A DNA stretch of 35,937 nucleotides from Chara braunii (taxonomy: Eukaryota > Streptophyta > Charophyceae > Charales > Characeae). The stretch is taken from the NCBI GenBank assembly GCA_003427395.1, contig BFEA01000817.1, positions 284,432 through 320,368 of the forward strand. The letters run 5' to 3'. The notes under the pieces are model-generated. The model was given only the letters and a program-made list of their open reading frames with translations, searched no databases and had not been told where the DNA came from. Position 1 is the stretch's first letter. The number at the start of each line of letters is the position of its first letter. This document shows, piece by piece, positions 18,698 through 28,060 of the stretch. The position numbers were made by a program, and so were the translations under genes.

Positions 18698-19293
18698 GGT
18701 ACTGCCCACTGCCCAGTGCCCACGACTCTACCATTCACACCAGCTCCAGCTTTGGGGCCGATGGACCATATAGTGCACCTCCTTTCGTTAGGGTTTGAAA
18801 GGTGTGACGAGGAGGCGACGACTGAGAGGGCCTCGAGGATGTTGAACCCCGGCACGGTGGATAGAGTCGTACAGGATGTGACGATCCGACTCGAGAGGGC
18901 ACTACCTCAGGTCCTACCCAAGCATAAAAGGGCGAAGGGAGAAGGCAGCAGCATCGGTGATATGCGCTCATGGTGTGACAGAGGAGTGCACGACACAGTT
19001 GCTTGCCCTGCCTTCTAGGTTGACCTCAGGAGGCGAGTCGTGCAGTTCGATGGATAGGGGTTAGTCAGGGATATGCGTGACGCTCGTCTTCCGACAAGAC
19101 ACCACAGTGCTAGGAGAGTTCTGTATGACAGACTAGGCCTGGAGTTGAGGGAGGATGAGTGACAAATCACATGTCCACGAAATGCATGAGGTGTCAGACT
19201 ATGAGATCAAAAAGAAGATCAATGAGGACGAGGTGGTTGTTATGGAAGATAGACCATTGGGCTTGTTGCATATTACTATCGTCTACTTTGAGG
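18698..19293 (+). pseudogene. gag 3'-end relic with damaged zinc knuckle, copy 1
   Basis: Direct repeat of 24636-25223. The frame (18716-19018) reads through a helical segment (MDHIVHLLSLGFERCDEE, RASRMLNPGTVDRVV) to RSWCDRGVHDTVAC at 18965-19006. This is a CCHC knuckle whose first Cys is Arg here (CGC) but Cys in copy 2 (TGC). It continues as VDLRRRVVQFDG and ARLPTRHHSARRVLYDRL after in-frame TAG codons at 19016 and shortly after. Copy 2 has CAG at both places, so these stops arose by C-to-T changes. A following Asp/Glu-rich frame (19155-19400) has no family I know. The left end is abruptly truncated at GGTACTGCCC. Confidence 0.6.
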
Positions 19294-19437
19294 GCTCCAA
19301 GGCATGGACATGTGTACATCATGACTTGTATATTGGGAGTCTTGACCCCAAACTTCAGGGTTCGGGTCGTGTACTGTATGTAGTTGGTGATCAGACTTGA
19401 CTCGCATTTCAGTAGAGTGTATATACATGATAGATTA

Positions 19438-19583
19438 CCAGATTAAGTAAGTTGGCTTGAGTTGGCTTGAGTAGGGGTTTCAAAGATTGCCCTGGGTATG
19501 GGGGTCCAACTCAAGCCGCAGTGCCAGGCTTGGGTCGTCGCCCGGACCAGATTAAGTAAGTTGGCTTGAGTAGGGGTTTCAGA
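19438..19583. repeat. 109-bp-spaced direct repeat enclosing a 12-bp inverted repeat
   Basis: CCAGATTAAGTAAGTTGGCT begins at 19438 and again at 19547. Between them GGCTTGAGTTGG (19454-19465) is perfectly inverted as CCAACTCAAGCC (19506-19517). GCCGCAGTGCCAGGCT here also occurs in units 1 and 2 (near 3520 and 17748). It interrupts the pol relic where most of the RT should be. Confidence 0.7.
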
Positions 19584-19625
19584 GAGTGCAATGAGAGCGG
19601 TCGTTGCCCTGACGTTAAGAAGACT

Positions 19626-20758
19626 AACAAGATACTCGAATGACCGGTGCCATTCGAATCTGTTAGTGAGATTCGTAGCTTCCTGGGGATATATGTTTTT
19701 TAACGAGTCTTCATTAAGAACTTCGCTGAAAAGACTGAGTAGTCGAGGAAGCTTGTGCGAAAGGACAAAAAATGGAAATGGGATGAGAAGCAGGAAGGAT
19801 TGGTGAGGGATTTAAAAAGGGAGTTCAGAGAAGGAGATCTGGTGTTAGGAGTCCCTGATTTCGAGGCAACACCTATACATCCTTTCATTGTGGAGACCGA
19901 TGCAGGGCCAACAACACCAGGCGGTGTTCTGATCGAAGCTGGTGCGAATGGTGAGGAGAGGTGTTTGAGGTTCGAGAGTCGAACCTTAAATGGCATGGAG
20001 AGGAACTATTCATAGTTTAAGCAAGAGACACTTGCAGTTCTTCAATGTCTAAGGATGTCCCGCAACTACCTTTTCGGAAGGAGGTTTGTATTGAGAGTGG
20101 ATCCGACCACGTTGGCCGACTCATTGAAGAACTATGCACCGTCAGACCCAACTATTGTCAGGTGGCTCACCTACGTATGGATGTTTGACGTCGAGCTAGA
20201 GCGCATACCTGGGAATAAGAATCGGGCAGACGGACTTGGTAGGATCAATTGGGATAAGTCCGGTGAGGGAGTTAATAAGGATATACCTACGGTGGACGCA
20301 TTCCTCGATGAGGAGGAGGATGTGAAGCTCCATATCAATTTGTATGTCGTTGGGGTCAGTGGAGTCATCGTACAAGGGCAGTCTGTTTTTCTCGCTCCTG
20401 CAGGGTACGTAAAGCGTGCGGATATAGTCCTTAAGGACTTCGAGGAGGAGGATCCTTGCGGAGGAAAGGAGGTCGAGTGAATGACAAATCTTGCACTGGT
20501 CGAGACCTTCAGAGTAGGAAAAGATCCACTGGTCATTGAGAGCGAAGCTTACTCACTCGAGACGCACGTGAAGTATGTGGCGGATGTCAGTTTCCTCGTC
20601 AACTCGATCGTCCAAGTGCACGAGGATGGAGATAGGAGTCGAGACCCTGTTAGAGATATGGACGAAGACGAGTTCGAGGAAGGAGAGATAACATAGGTTT
20701 TTCATGCAAATGAGTACAAAGGCGTATACCGCGAATTGGGCTTGCTTCTCTCATGTGC
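19626..20758 (+). pseudogene. Ty3/gypsy pol relic: RT C-terminal end, RNase H and linker
   Basis: In one frame the translation shows PVPFESVSEIRSFLG and RVFIKNFAEKTE, the end of Ty3/gypsy RT. RNase H follows, with FIVETDAGPTTPGGVLIEAG, a KQETLAVLQCL helix, LRVDPTTLADSLKNY, DPTIVRWLTYVWMFDVELER and IPGNKNRADGLGR. The expected D-E-D-D positions are TDAG, QET, RVD and RAD. An acidic linker (DEDEFEEGEIT, then HANEYKGVYRELG) precedes the missing integrase. In-frame stops are TGA 19641, TAA 19701, TAG 19740, TAG 20013 and TAG 20694. The RT palm with the catalytic YVDD-type motif and the protease are absent upstream. It is a dead fragment, on the same strand as its gag neighbours. Confidence 0.85.
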
Positions 20759-20995
20759 AGGGTTGTCGAGCCCCGGCCCCGGGGCCTCGGTGGGGGTGCG
20801 GGGGTCCGGGGGTGGGCACCCCTGACCTCGGCTTCGGACCCTCTCCCCCCCCCCCNCCGAAAAAAAAAAAAAAAAAAAAAAAAGTAAAAAATACAGGGNG
20901 GTGCGCAGCGGCAGCCTGCACCCCGTGGGCCGGATTGCAAAAATGCAAGTTTGACCCCACCTCGGCCCCCCCCCGGGGTTACACCCACCCCTAAT
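20759..20995. mobile_element. GC-rich insertion with poly-A tract, replacing the integrase core
   Basis: The block starts near CAGGGTTGTCGAGCCCC and ends near GGGGTTACACCCACCCCTA. Its ends are loosely inverted (CAGGGTTG... against TAGGGGTGGG... on the other strand), as in small non-autonomous hAT-like elements. No clear 8-bp duplication is present. It contains a 24-A run (20860-20883) and two Ns (20856, 20899), so the assembly is uncertain here. It sits where the zinc-binding and DDE domains of integrase should be. Confidence 0.4.
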
Positions 20996-21000
20996 GAGCC

Positions 21001-21450
21001 CAGGGTGGATCTCTTAAGTACGCGCCAACAACGTTATGGTATGAAAGGCATGCAACACTCTCGATAGAAAGCTTTCTGAAGACATGGAGGAGGCAGGATA
21101 TGGAGAGCACCTTGTCCTTCGAGGAGTTGCTGGATTTGCGGGCTAGACAAGTTGGCATTGTAGAGGAGAGGATCAAGGAAGCCACAGATCGAGTGTCGAA
21201 TAGTAGGCTGGGAGACAAGGAGAGGTGGGATCTCCTCCTGGAGCGATTGGAAATTGGAGATGTGGTGTTGCTATATGACTCGTCGCTAGAAAAATAGTGG
21301 TCTCGTAAGTTGGACAAGCAGTGGTTAGGCCCATACCGCATTAAACAATGCAGGCAGCATGGAGCGTATGAGATTGAGGAGCTTAACTACACATCGTGGA
21401 GAGATTGGGTCTCGGGTTCGAAACTGAAAAAGTTCAAGGCGCGAGACTAA
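21001..21450 (+). pseudogene. Ty3/gypsy integrase C-terminal relic
   Basis: The frame continues the pol order after the lost core. It shows YAPTTLWYERHATLSIESFL and KTWRRQDMESTLSFEELLDL, then RARQVGIVEERIKEA, then GDVVLLYDSSLEK, a TAG at 21295-21297, then WSRKLDKQWLGPYRI, HGAYEIEEL and DWVSGSKLKKFKARD, ending in TAA at 21448-21450. This is the post-core region of gypsy integrases, which contacts DNA in the intasome. The family usually has a Gln where the TAG lies (EKQWSRK), again a C-to-T change. The HHCC and DDE domains, roughly 250-300 residues, are missing. Confidence 0.85.
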
Positions 21451-21660
21451 GGTAAGGGTGACGAAAAAACACCGCGAGTAGAGATATTATCTGTTTCCTC
21501 GTCTTATTAGGTGGTACTCTGTATTAGTGATAGGATAAGATTATGTGTTATGAGTGACTAACCACATCTTCGATAATGGACCCTTTCTGTTACTGGGGTG
21601 GACATGTATTTCCATTTTTGGACGGATTGGTTAGGCAGGTTTGGGTCCTTAGGTTAGATT
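21451..21660. other. short junction between integrase relic and next gag relic
   Basis: No LTR, primer-binding site or polypurine tract is recognisable in about 200 bp. This is too short for a complete LTR pair of a head-to-tail tandem element. An ATG frame at 21576 (MDPFCYWGGHVFPFLDG) reads about 47 codons. Confidence 0.4.
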
Positions 21661-23376
21661 TTGCTCAGAAGACAGAGGTACAGGCAGCTATGAGGAGCGT
21701 GTGGCTTAGGTCGTGAGGGAGTCATTGGATTGGAGGTAATTCGGTAGGCGGACGCTGAGATTGCGGCCTCAACCCATTGACAGGGTAGGCCCATGTGGTT
21801 CGATGGGACTAACCTGGATGAGTTCCTTGATGTTTTTCTCATTTTTGGGGATGGGCAGAGATGGACCGAGGCACAGAGGGTTAGGTAGGTACGACACTAG
21901 GTTGTCCCAGATATTAGACGAGAGGTGAGTACCCTTACACACGCAGTGCAGACCTGAGTGGCGCTTATAGTGACACTTAAGAGGGGCATTCACTGTAGGC
22001 AGGCGTGCAGGTTGCACAAAGAGGTTAGGGACTACATTCCGGACCTCGGGACACGTCCACATGCACAGCTAGAGAGGTTGAGGACGATGAGAGACGGTCA
22101 CAAAAGCAGGAAAGAGAGAGTGAGCAGCCAGGGATCTTGCGCAGGCCTAAGACAAGTAGGCACCGAGAACGTAAGGATCGAGGGGACGATCTAGAGGGGA
22201 GAGATCACCGTTGATATTGGGAAGACCTCCGACATGTGATGTGGGGAGGAGGTCTTACCAATAGGGTCTTAGAGGCAGGGTGACTTATCTACCCCAGGGA
22301 TTGGGACATCCCCAGTACCAGAGATATGTTCAACTGAGATAGGGGTTAGAGACTGTGATCCTAGAGATGTGCCAGAGCCAGATGAGAGTACTCAGCATAT
22401 GCTCAGACAGGATGAGGAGGAGGCTTCCCTGCAACTTGCACTAACGACTGCTCCATCCCAACCTGTTGAGATTGATACCACGGAGAGGCTGGCTTCCGAT
22501 ACTGCATCAGAGGACGAAAGAGCTAGATCTTATCGGTGGAAAGACACGCGGGGCATGGCACTAGAGCTCCTGCAAGGAGAGCTACGGCTCATGATAGGAC
22601 CTGCCACCATGGTGCCGATGCAGGAGCATGAGGGACGAGATCTCACCCCTGCGGGAGTTGAGGAGAGTGATCCTCAGTGTCACCACGCGGATGAGCGTGG
22701 TCCTGATGACAGGAGACGTATGAAAGAGGATACTTTGAGAGACGTCATTTGGCCATGATTTGAGCAGCATCAACGTGAGCTAGAACTCAGAGCGGCATCT
22801 CGACGACTTCGGGCGAAGGTCTTGGCACATAGAGATAGTGCCCATGAGGGGCCTTAGCCTGAGCAGACGTGAGAGACGACGTCAATGCATGGTGAGCGAG
22901 GGCATGATGGGCAGGAGGACCAGCCTCAGTCAGAGCTAGCGATGGAGGATGGTGAGAGAGATGGGATGAGATCTTTATCGTTGGATGGGTTGCCATTACT
23001 GAGCGAGAGTCGATTGGCTGTGTAGCCAACTGAGCCTGAGGGTTCATTAACCGCCCAGCTATACGACATAAAGTCTCCTATGATGCAGATACGACAGAAG
23101 GTATCCCAACCATCGACCATGGATATAGAGACAGAGCGGGTCGAGGTCTTAGCGCTAGACAGGGAGGATCCCACAGAGGGCATACAGACGCAACGAGTTG
23201 GATCGTCACCTCTGGATTTTGGGGATACTCCTCGACGAGACGGTGATAGGTGTGAGGTCAGCATGAGGGGCCGCGCTGAGGCAGACCCGAAGCATATCCA
23301 GGATGCATCCATGACTCATGAGGAGGAGAGTTTGCCGAAGTCTCGAAGGAGCCTGTCAGGAGGGATGTGTGGCTAG
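21661..23376 (+). pseudogene. gag relic, N-terminal capsid-like part and acidic linker
   Basis: One frame, broken by several TAG and TGA stops, encodes RPMWFDGTNLDEFLDVFLIF followed by GDGQRWTEAQRVR, a typical start of a retrotransposon gag domain. A basic segment and a long acidic, Gln/Glu-rich region follow (PEPDESTQHML, EEEASLQLALTTAPSQPVE, DTASEDERARSYRW). Frame 1 ends at about 23376; a shift then continues the protein in frame 2. It lies immediately after the integrase relic, so it belongs to a second element or to a tandem fragment. Capsid function is lost. Confidence 0.6.
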
Positions 23377-24415
23377 CCGAGGAGATGAGACGGATGCCAT
23401 CGTTACATTTTCCGGGTTGGCTGTGACCACTAGTGGGCTCAAAGTATTGTATGACGACCTAACCATGCAGAGGACCTATATTGGTAGCGGCCTCGCAGCA
23501 GCTCGAGAGGCGACATAGCAAGTTAGGGATTATACGAGGAGAATTGCCATCAGATCCTTTGAGCTGAGTCACGACGGGCAGACGGAGCATTATGCACTGA
23601 GAAAGGTGGTGAGTGACCTCCATACGTTTGTTGAGGGAAGGGAGGCCCACACTCTAAAGGAGGCAGAGGTAGTCCTCAGGATTCGGCAGAGAGAGGTGAG
23701 TGACTAGAGGGCCCAGGTTCAGAGGGTACTCAGGGAGTATGAGCCACCTGCAGACGCGATAGATAGGGATAGGCTCGAGCGCAGGGTTGTCCTTGAGAAT
23801 GTGCGATTATCTCAATTTGAGAGCCAGGTATCAACTCTTATCAGGTCCAAGTGAGAGACTGAGGAGCAGACACATAGGCTCTTCTATGAGAATGCGGCTA
23901 TAACCGGATGGCAGGAGGACGTTAGGATGAGGAGACAGACAGGAGTGGAGCCCATGCCTGAGGGCGAGCATACGCAGGTAGAGGAGGGGCTCCAGGCGAG
24001 ATTTTTATATGAGGCTTCAGTGCGAGAGTTGGCAGCAATGGCAGGCGTGATGGAGCATGTCAGGAGAGTCACGCAAACCGAGGTTGCACGAGGAGAAGTG
24101 CTCTATGATGCGGTACAGAGGATAGGTGTTCTAGAGTAGGAGAAAAGAGGATTGAAAGACATGATGCGTGACCTCGTTGCTAGCGTAGAGCAAGCGAGAC
24201 AGTCTACCTCGAGACTCGAGCAGAGGATTACTGATCTAGAGGAGGGTCAGAGGCGTCAGGCCACGACAGATCTGGTCAACAAGAGGAGGACTGAGGGGCA
24301 GCAAATCCCTATCAGACAGGCACACGTCTCTCATGAGGTGGAGCCAGGGGGAGTGAGATTGGACACCTCTCGACGAGACTCGGGGACGAAGGAGCCACTT
24401 GGGGCTATGGGATGA
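23377..24415 (+). pseudogene. gag relic, coiled-coil-like middle part
   Basis: Frame 2 continues with long charged helical sequence: RKVVSDLHTFVEGREAHTL, EAEVVLRIRQREVSD, RDRLERRVVLENVRLSQFES, RELAAMAGVMEHVRRV, MMRDLVASVEQARQST and RLEQRITDLEEGQRRQ. Heptad-like spacing of Leu/Val/Ile suggests coiled coils. Stops interrupt it at 23516 (TAG), 23707 (TAG), 23852 (TGA), 24137 (TAG) and 24413 (TGA). I do not know a named domain for it. The spacing from capsid-like part to knuckle, about 3.1 kb, is long for a gag. Confidence 0.5.
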
Positions 24416-25223
24416 CTTGTGAGGAGGTTGCAGTCGTCGACAAGCTCATGCTTGAGCTAGACGAGATTGAGAGGACGAGAGAGGCGGAGGCACGTGGTTT
24501 GGATTGGGTCCCTCCCTCAGAGTCGGCGGTTCATGGGGATGTATGGCGAGAGATGGGTGGTAGACACGATGAGCGAGAAAGGGTTTCAGAGTCATGGGAT
24601 GTCATACCACGACAGAACGCGAGGGGATCAGCTGCGGTACTGCCCAATGCCCACAACTTTACCCTTCACACCAGCTCCAGCTTTGGGGCCGATGGACCAT
24701 ATAGTGCACCTCCTTTCGTCAGGGTTTGAAAGATGTGACGAGGAGGCGACGACTGAGAGGGCCTCGAGGATGTTGAGCCCCGACACGGTGGATAAAGTCG
24801 TACAGGATGTGACGATCCGACTCGAGAGGGCATGACCTCAGGTCCTACCCAGGCATAAAAAGGCGAAGGTAGAAGGCAGCAGCACCGGTGATATGTGCTC
24901 ATGGTGTGAAAGAGGAGTGCACGACACAGTTGCTTGCCCCGCCTTCCAGGTTGACTTCAGGAGGCGAGTCGTGCAGTTCGATGGACAGGGCTAGACAGGG
25001 ATATGTGTGGCGCTCGTCTTCCGGCAAGACACCACAGTGCTAGGAGAGTTGTGTATGACAGGCTAGACCTGGGGCTGAGGGAGGATGAGTGACAAATTAT
25101 ATATCCACGAGACGCATGAGGTGTCAAACTATGAGATCGAAAAGATGATCGATGAGGACGAGGTGGTTGTCATGGGAGATAGACCGTTGGGCTCGTTGCA
25201 TATTACTATCTTCTACTTTGAGG
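24412..25223 (+). pseudogene. gag 3'-end relic with intact CCHC knuckle, copy 2
   Basis: The frame starting at 24412 (VDKLMLELDEIERTREAEAR) shifts to frame 2, giving MDHIVHLLSSGFERCDEE, RASRMLSPDTVDKVVQDVT and then CSWCERGVHDTVAC at 24896-24937. This is a complete Cys-X2-Cys-X4-His-X4-Cys nucleocapsid knuckle. A TGA at about 24833 lies upstream of the knuckle. The downstream part DKLYIHETHEVSNYEIEKM parallels copy 1 at 19155. Similarity with copy 1 stops at TACTTTGAGG, where CGTACG-rich low-complexity DNA begins. About 5.94 kb separates the two copies. Confidence 0.65.
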
Positions 25224-25373
25224 CAGTGTATACGGCCGTACGTACTCCCGTACGACCGTACGTACGGGCCCCGGCCCCCGGTACGGGCCGTACGTACGAA
25301 CTTTGGGCCCTCCGTACACGGCCTTTCGGAGGGGTGTTGAGGGGGTGGATGGGCTGGGGGGGGGTCGGATGTC
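25224..25373. repeat. CGTACG-rich palindromic segment, left of gap
   Basis: Many overlapping CGTACG/GTACGTAC words occur, with GGGCCCCGGCCCCCGG. Similar words on the far side of the gap (26125-26180) suggest the two ends of one inserted element of about 0.95 kb, starting CAGTGTATACGG. Its right end and a target duplication were not found. Confidence 0.45.
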
Positions 25374-25473
25374 NNNNNNNNNNNNNNNNNNNNNNNNNNN
25401 NNNNNNNNNNNNNNNNNNNNNNNNNNNNNNNNNNNNNNNNNNNNNNNNNNNNNNNNNNNNNNNNNNNNNNNNN
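25374..25473. other. assembly gap, 100 N
   Basis: Exactly 100 N, a conventional placeholder length. Low-complexity DNA on both sides probably caused the break. Confidence 0.95.
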
Positions 25474-25509
25474 AAAAAAAAAAAAAAGATTGATTGATTG
25501 ATTAATTGG

Positions 25510-25552
<43 letters not shown>

Positions 25553-25925
25553 ATTGATCGATTGATTGATTGAATGATCATAAAAAAAATAAATAAATAA
25601 ATAAATAAAAAATCATTCGAAAGAAAGAGTGATTGATTGATTGATTGATTAGTAGTGGGGGGGGGTCGCCTCCCCCCGCGAACACACACACACACACACG
25701 ATCGCAGCCTTTTTTTTTTTTGATTAATTGATTGATTGATTGATTGTTAGTGGGGGGGCGCCCCCCACCCGCGAACACACACACACACACGATCGCGGCC
25801 TTTTTTTTATTTATTTATTTATTTATTTATTTTATTGATTGATTGATTGATTGATTGCTAGTGGGGGGGTCGCCTCCCCCCCGCGAACACACACACACAC
25901 ACACACGCACACACAAACATAAAAA
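25474..25925. repeat. compound microsatellite array: (TGAT)n plus G-tract/CA/poly-T units
   Basis: After an A-run, (TGAT)n spans about 25487-25575. A composite unit then repeats three times with a period near 105 bp (about 25630-25710, 25729-25815, 25841-25920). Each has a TGAT run, then TAGTGGGGGGG-(T)CGCC-CCCCCGCGAAC (a G7/C7 inverted repeat), then a (CA)n run. The first two end GATCGC(A/G)GCC plus poly-T or (TTTA)n. The G/C tracts could form hairpins or G-quadruplexes. Confidence 0.85.
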
Positions 25926-25935
25926 AAGTGATAAT

Positions 25936-25969
25936 GTATATTTCCATGTTCTAGCGGTAGATTCATTCA
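25936..25969 (+). repeat. isolated relative of the unit stem-loop family
   Basis: GTATATTTCCATGTTCTAGC followed by GGTAGATTCATTC resembles the hairpins at 3211 and 31028. Its arms are now only weakly complementary. Confidence 0.4.
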
Positions 25970-26039
25970 ATTTTGCTTTTTTTTCTCTCTCCTTTTTTCA
26001 CCACGAAATATATATATATATATATATATTTTAAATATT

Positions 26040-26190
26040 AACGTGCCCCTCGAGACCCCCTTACCATCCCTGGGGGTCAAACCCACCCCCTCCCCCCCAC
26101 ACTGGGCCTTGGCACGTTCGGACGAAGACCGTCCGTCCGTACTCATGGGCCGTACGGAGATCCCCCGTACGACGTACGGGGATATTCGGA
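26040..26190. repeat. GC-rich, CGTACG-containing segment, right of the compound array
   Basis: It contains CCCCTACG-like C tracts, CGTCCGTCCGTAC and CCCCGTACGACGTACGGGG (an inverted repeat at 26163-26181). It is probably the partner of 25224-25373. Confidence 0.4.
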
Positions 26191-27029
26191 TTATGATACC
26201 CACTTTAGACTTTCGATTCTTGGTGATTGTTTTGAGATTCAGAGCGTATTGCGCTCTCTGCGAGCGGTCTTAACCCAGAGTGGGGTTTTGTGGGTATCAC
26301 GCCTACGGATATATCTTACGGAACATGATACTGTATATGACTTTCCTTTGTTTTATTTGAGTATGCCCTATTGTTGGGTTTTGATCCAGATGTATGAGTC
26401 TCGTGTTACAGTATGGACTTGTGCTCACTTCCCTTGCATCTGTGATGTTTGTATCTGTTTTTCGGTTGTAAGTTGTTTGATTGTTGAACGAATGGTGACT
26501 GACCTTGATTGCATATGAATCAGTGTGTGCGAGTGAGTGAAAATTGTTCAACAAAAATGTGTGGAAGGAGGCTGAACCGGAAAGACAACCTAAATGTTTG
26601 ATGGGAAGGGGGTCGTTTGAGGAGTTACCCGTGTGTCTCAAGGGAAGGGGCCCGTTTTGAGGAGCCACATGTTTATATATGTGAGATGAAAGCAAAACTT
26701 TATGATTATAACTTCATTCCGTAAAGATAAATAAAACTTATAATGAGGGGTTTCTTCGAAAGAGAAACTTGTTTGTGAGGCTCTCAGGCCGGTTGTTGCA
26801 TCTGCCGTGATCAAGCAGAAAGACTGCAAGCATTGAAAGTTGGCTCCAGAGTATTTTGGGAAGCCTAATCCGAGGGCTAAATCAGCGTCGTTGGGGCAAC
26901 CCCCAACATGGGTTGTTGTTTCGCCTAACCAGGACAGCGAACCCCTAGCTTAGCCTGAACTTAGAGACGGAGGAGTGACCTGCACCATCATCCATGACAT
27001 ATAATATATATAAGTGGGTTATTTTTGTT
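26191..27029. other. unassigned DNA
   Basis: No gene recognised. A local repeat of GGGAAGGGGNCCGTTTGAGGAG type occurs twice near 26600-26665. Confidence 0.5.
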
Positions 27030-27105
27030 ACTATTATTAAATACTACTTACTATTATTACTATTATTTTTATTATTATTTTTATTATTATTATTACTATC
27101 ATCAT
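27030..27105. repeat. (ATT)n microsatellite, imperfect
   Basis: A run of TATTATTAT words with interruptions. Confidence 0.9.
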
Positions 27106-27440
27106 ATGAGAGGACTAAATATTTAAGCCAAATATCGGGTCACTCCAAAGACTCTAACAAGGGCGACGACTAGGGGGTACTTAAGTCCAAAAGTGAGCGA
27201 ATCGCCTTAGCATTGTGCAAACAATGTAGGCAACATCGTGGCTTAATGGCACAATGAGTCATTGTTTGACTCGATCAACGAAACTATGGTGGGTTTAGTG
27301 CAGGGTTATAACACACGTATGACTAGACGCAAGGTTGGACTGAGATTTGATTTAAATTGCATGAAGTGAGGTACATGCAACACTATGTCTGTCACAAGTT
27401 TGAGTTGCTCAAGGGGGTGTGTGTTTTTTATGGTAAGCCA

Positions 27441-27497
27441 CCTAGAGGAGTATGCTTATTTCGATTGTAGAATGAGCTACCTAGAGGAGTATGCTTT
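27441..27497. repeat. tandem duplication, period 39 bp
   Basis: CCTAGAGGAGTATGCTT occurs at 27441 and 27480. The spacing is a multiple of three, but the surrounding 92-codon frame has no recognised family. Confidence 0.7.
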
Positions 27498-27904
27498 GAT
27501 TCTGCTTAAGCTGCTCGAGAGAGGTGGACTACTTGTGCTTGTTGTGTGCTGCAGTTTGTCCCACTCAGAGCAATTGTCCTGCCTAAAACCCACGCCCGAA
27601 GATGACGGCTTCTTGATAACCCGATTCAGACGACACCCAACGAAAGTCGGAAGGCGTCTATGACAAACGGAAGGGGCCGGTATTTGAACACTGAAGTTAT
27701 CCTATGGCGGTATTATAAAGGAAGTGTCCCTGTGAGTCAGACAAAAGGTGCAGGTTTGACCTTGCTCGCCATAGGGACGTCGCATAACTAGAATATCAAA
27801 CCCCAAGTTGAGTCCTTCCGATTATACGGATTTGGTTATCCATTTGCTCAGTCTATGCATTTGCTTATATTTTTCGTTTACGTTTTTTTGGGTTTCCACC
27901 CAAA

Positions 27905-27971
27905 GCGACGGGGACGTCGCTTAATGGGGTTTGGGAGGACTGTCGTAGCAAACACCCTTACAAGGGTATTT
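27905..27971. repeat. repeat-end motif, complete form: two hairpins
   Basis: GCGACG-GGGA-CGTCGC (27905-27920) is followed 29 bp later by AAACACCCTT-AC-AAGGGTATTT (27950-27971, one mismatched pair). The same two blocks in the same order occur at 14895-14946, with the second block cut short. Confidence 0.8.
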
Positions 27972-28030
27972 GTCGTCCTTTTTAAAGGTCGCACTGATGC
28001 GTCCTTAATCAACGACGGATTCAACGTAAC

Positions 28031-28060
28031 GCGCTGATGGGGCAAATCCCATCAAGGCGC
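28031..28060. repeat. stem-loop GCGC-TGATGGG / CCCATCA-AG-GCGC
   Basis: 11 bp with a 2-nt bulge and a 6-nt loop. It lies 60 bp after the repeat-end motif and may be part of the same element. Confidence 0.6.

Noticed and set aside
19016-21297. Variant genetic code with TAG read as Gln
   Set aside because: TGA and TAA stops and frameshifts also occur, and paralogous CAG codons show that these are ordinary mutations.
25085-25695. ORFs containing long runs of X
   Set aside because: They cross the 100-N gap.
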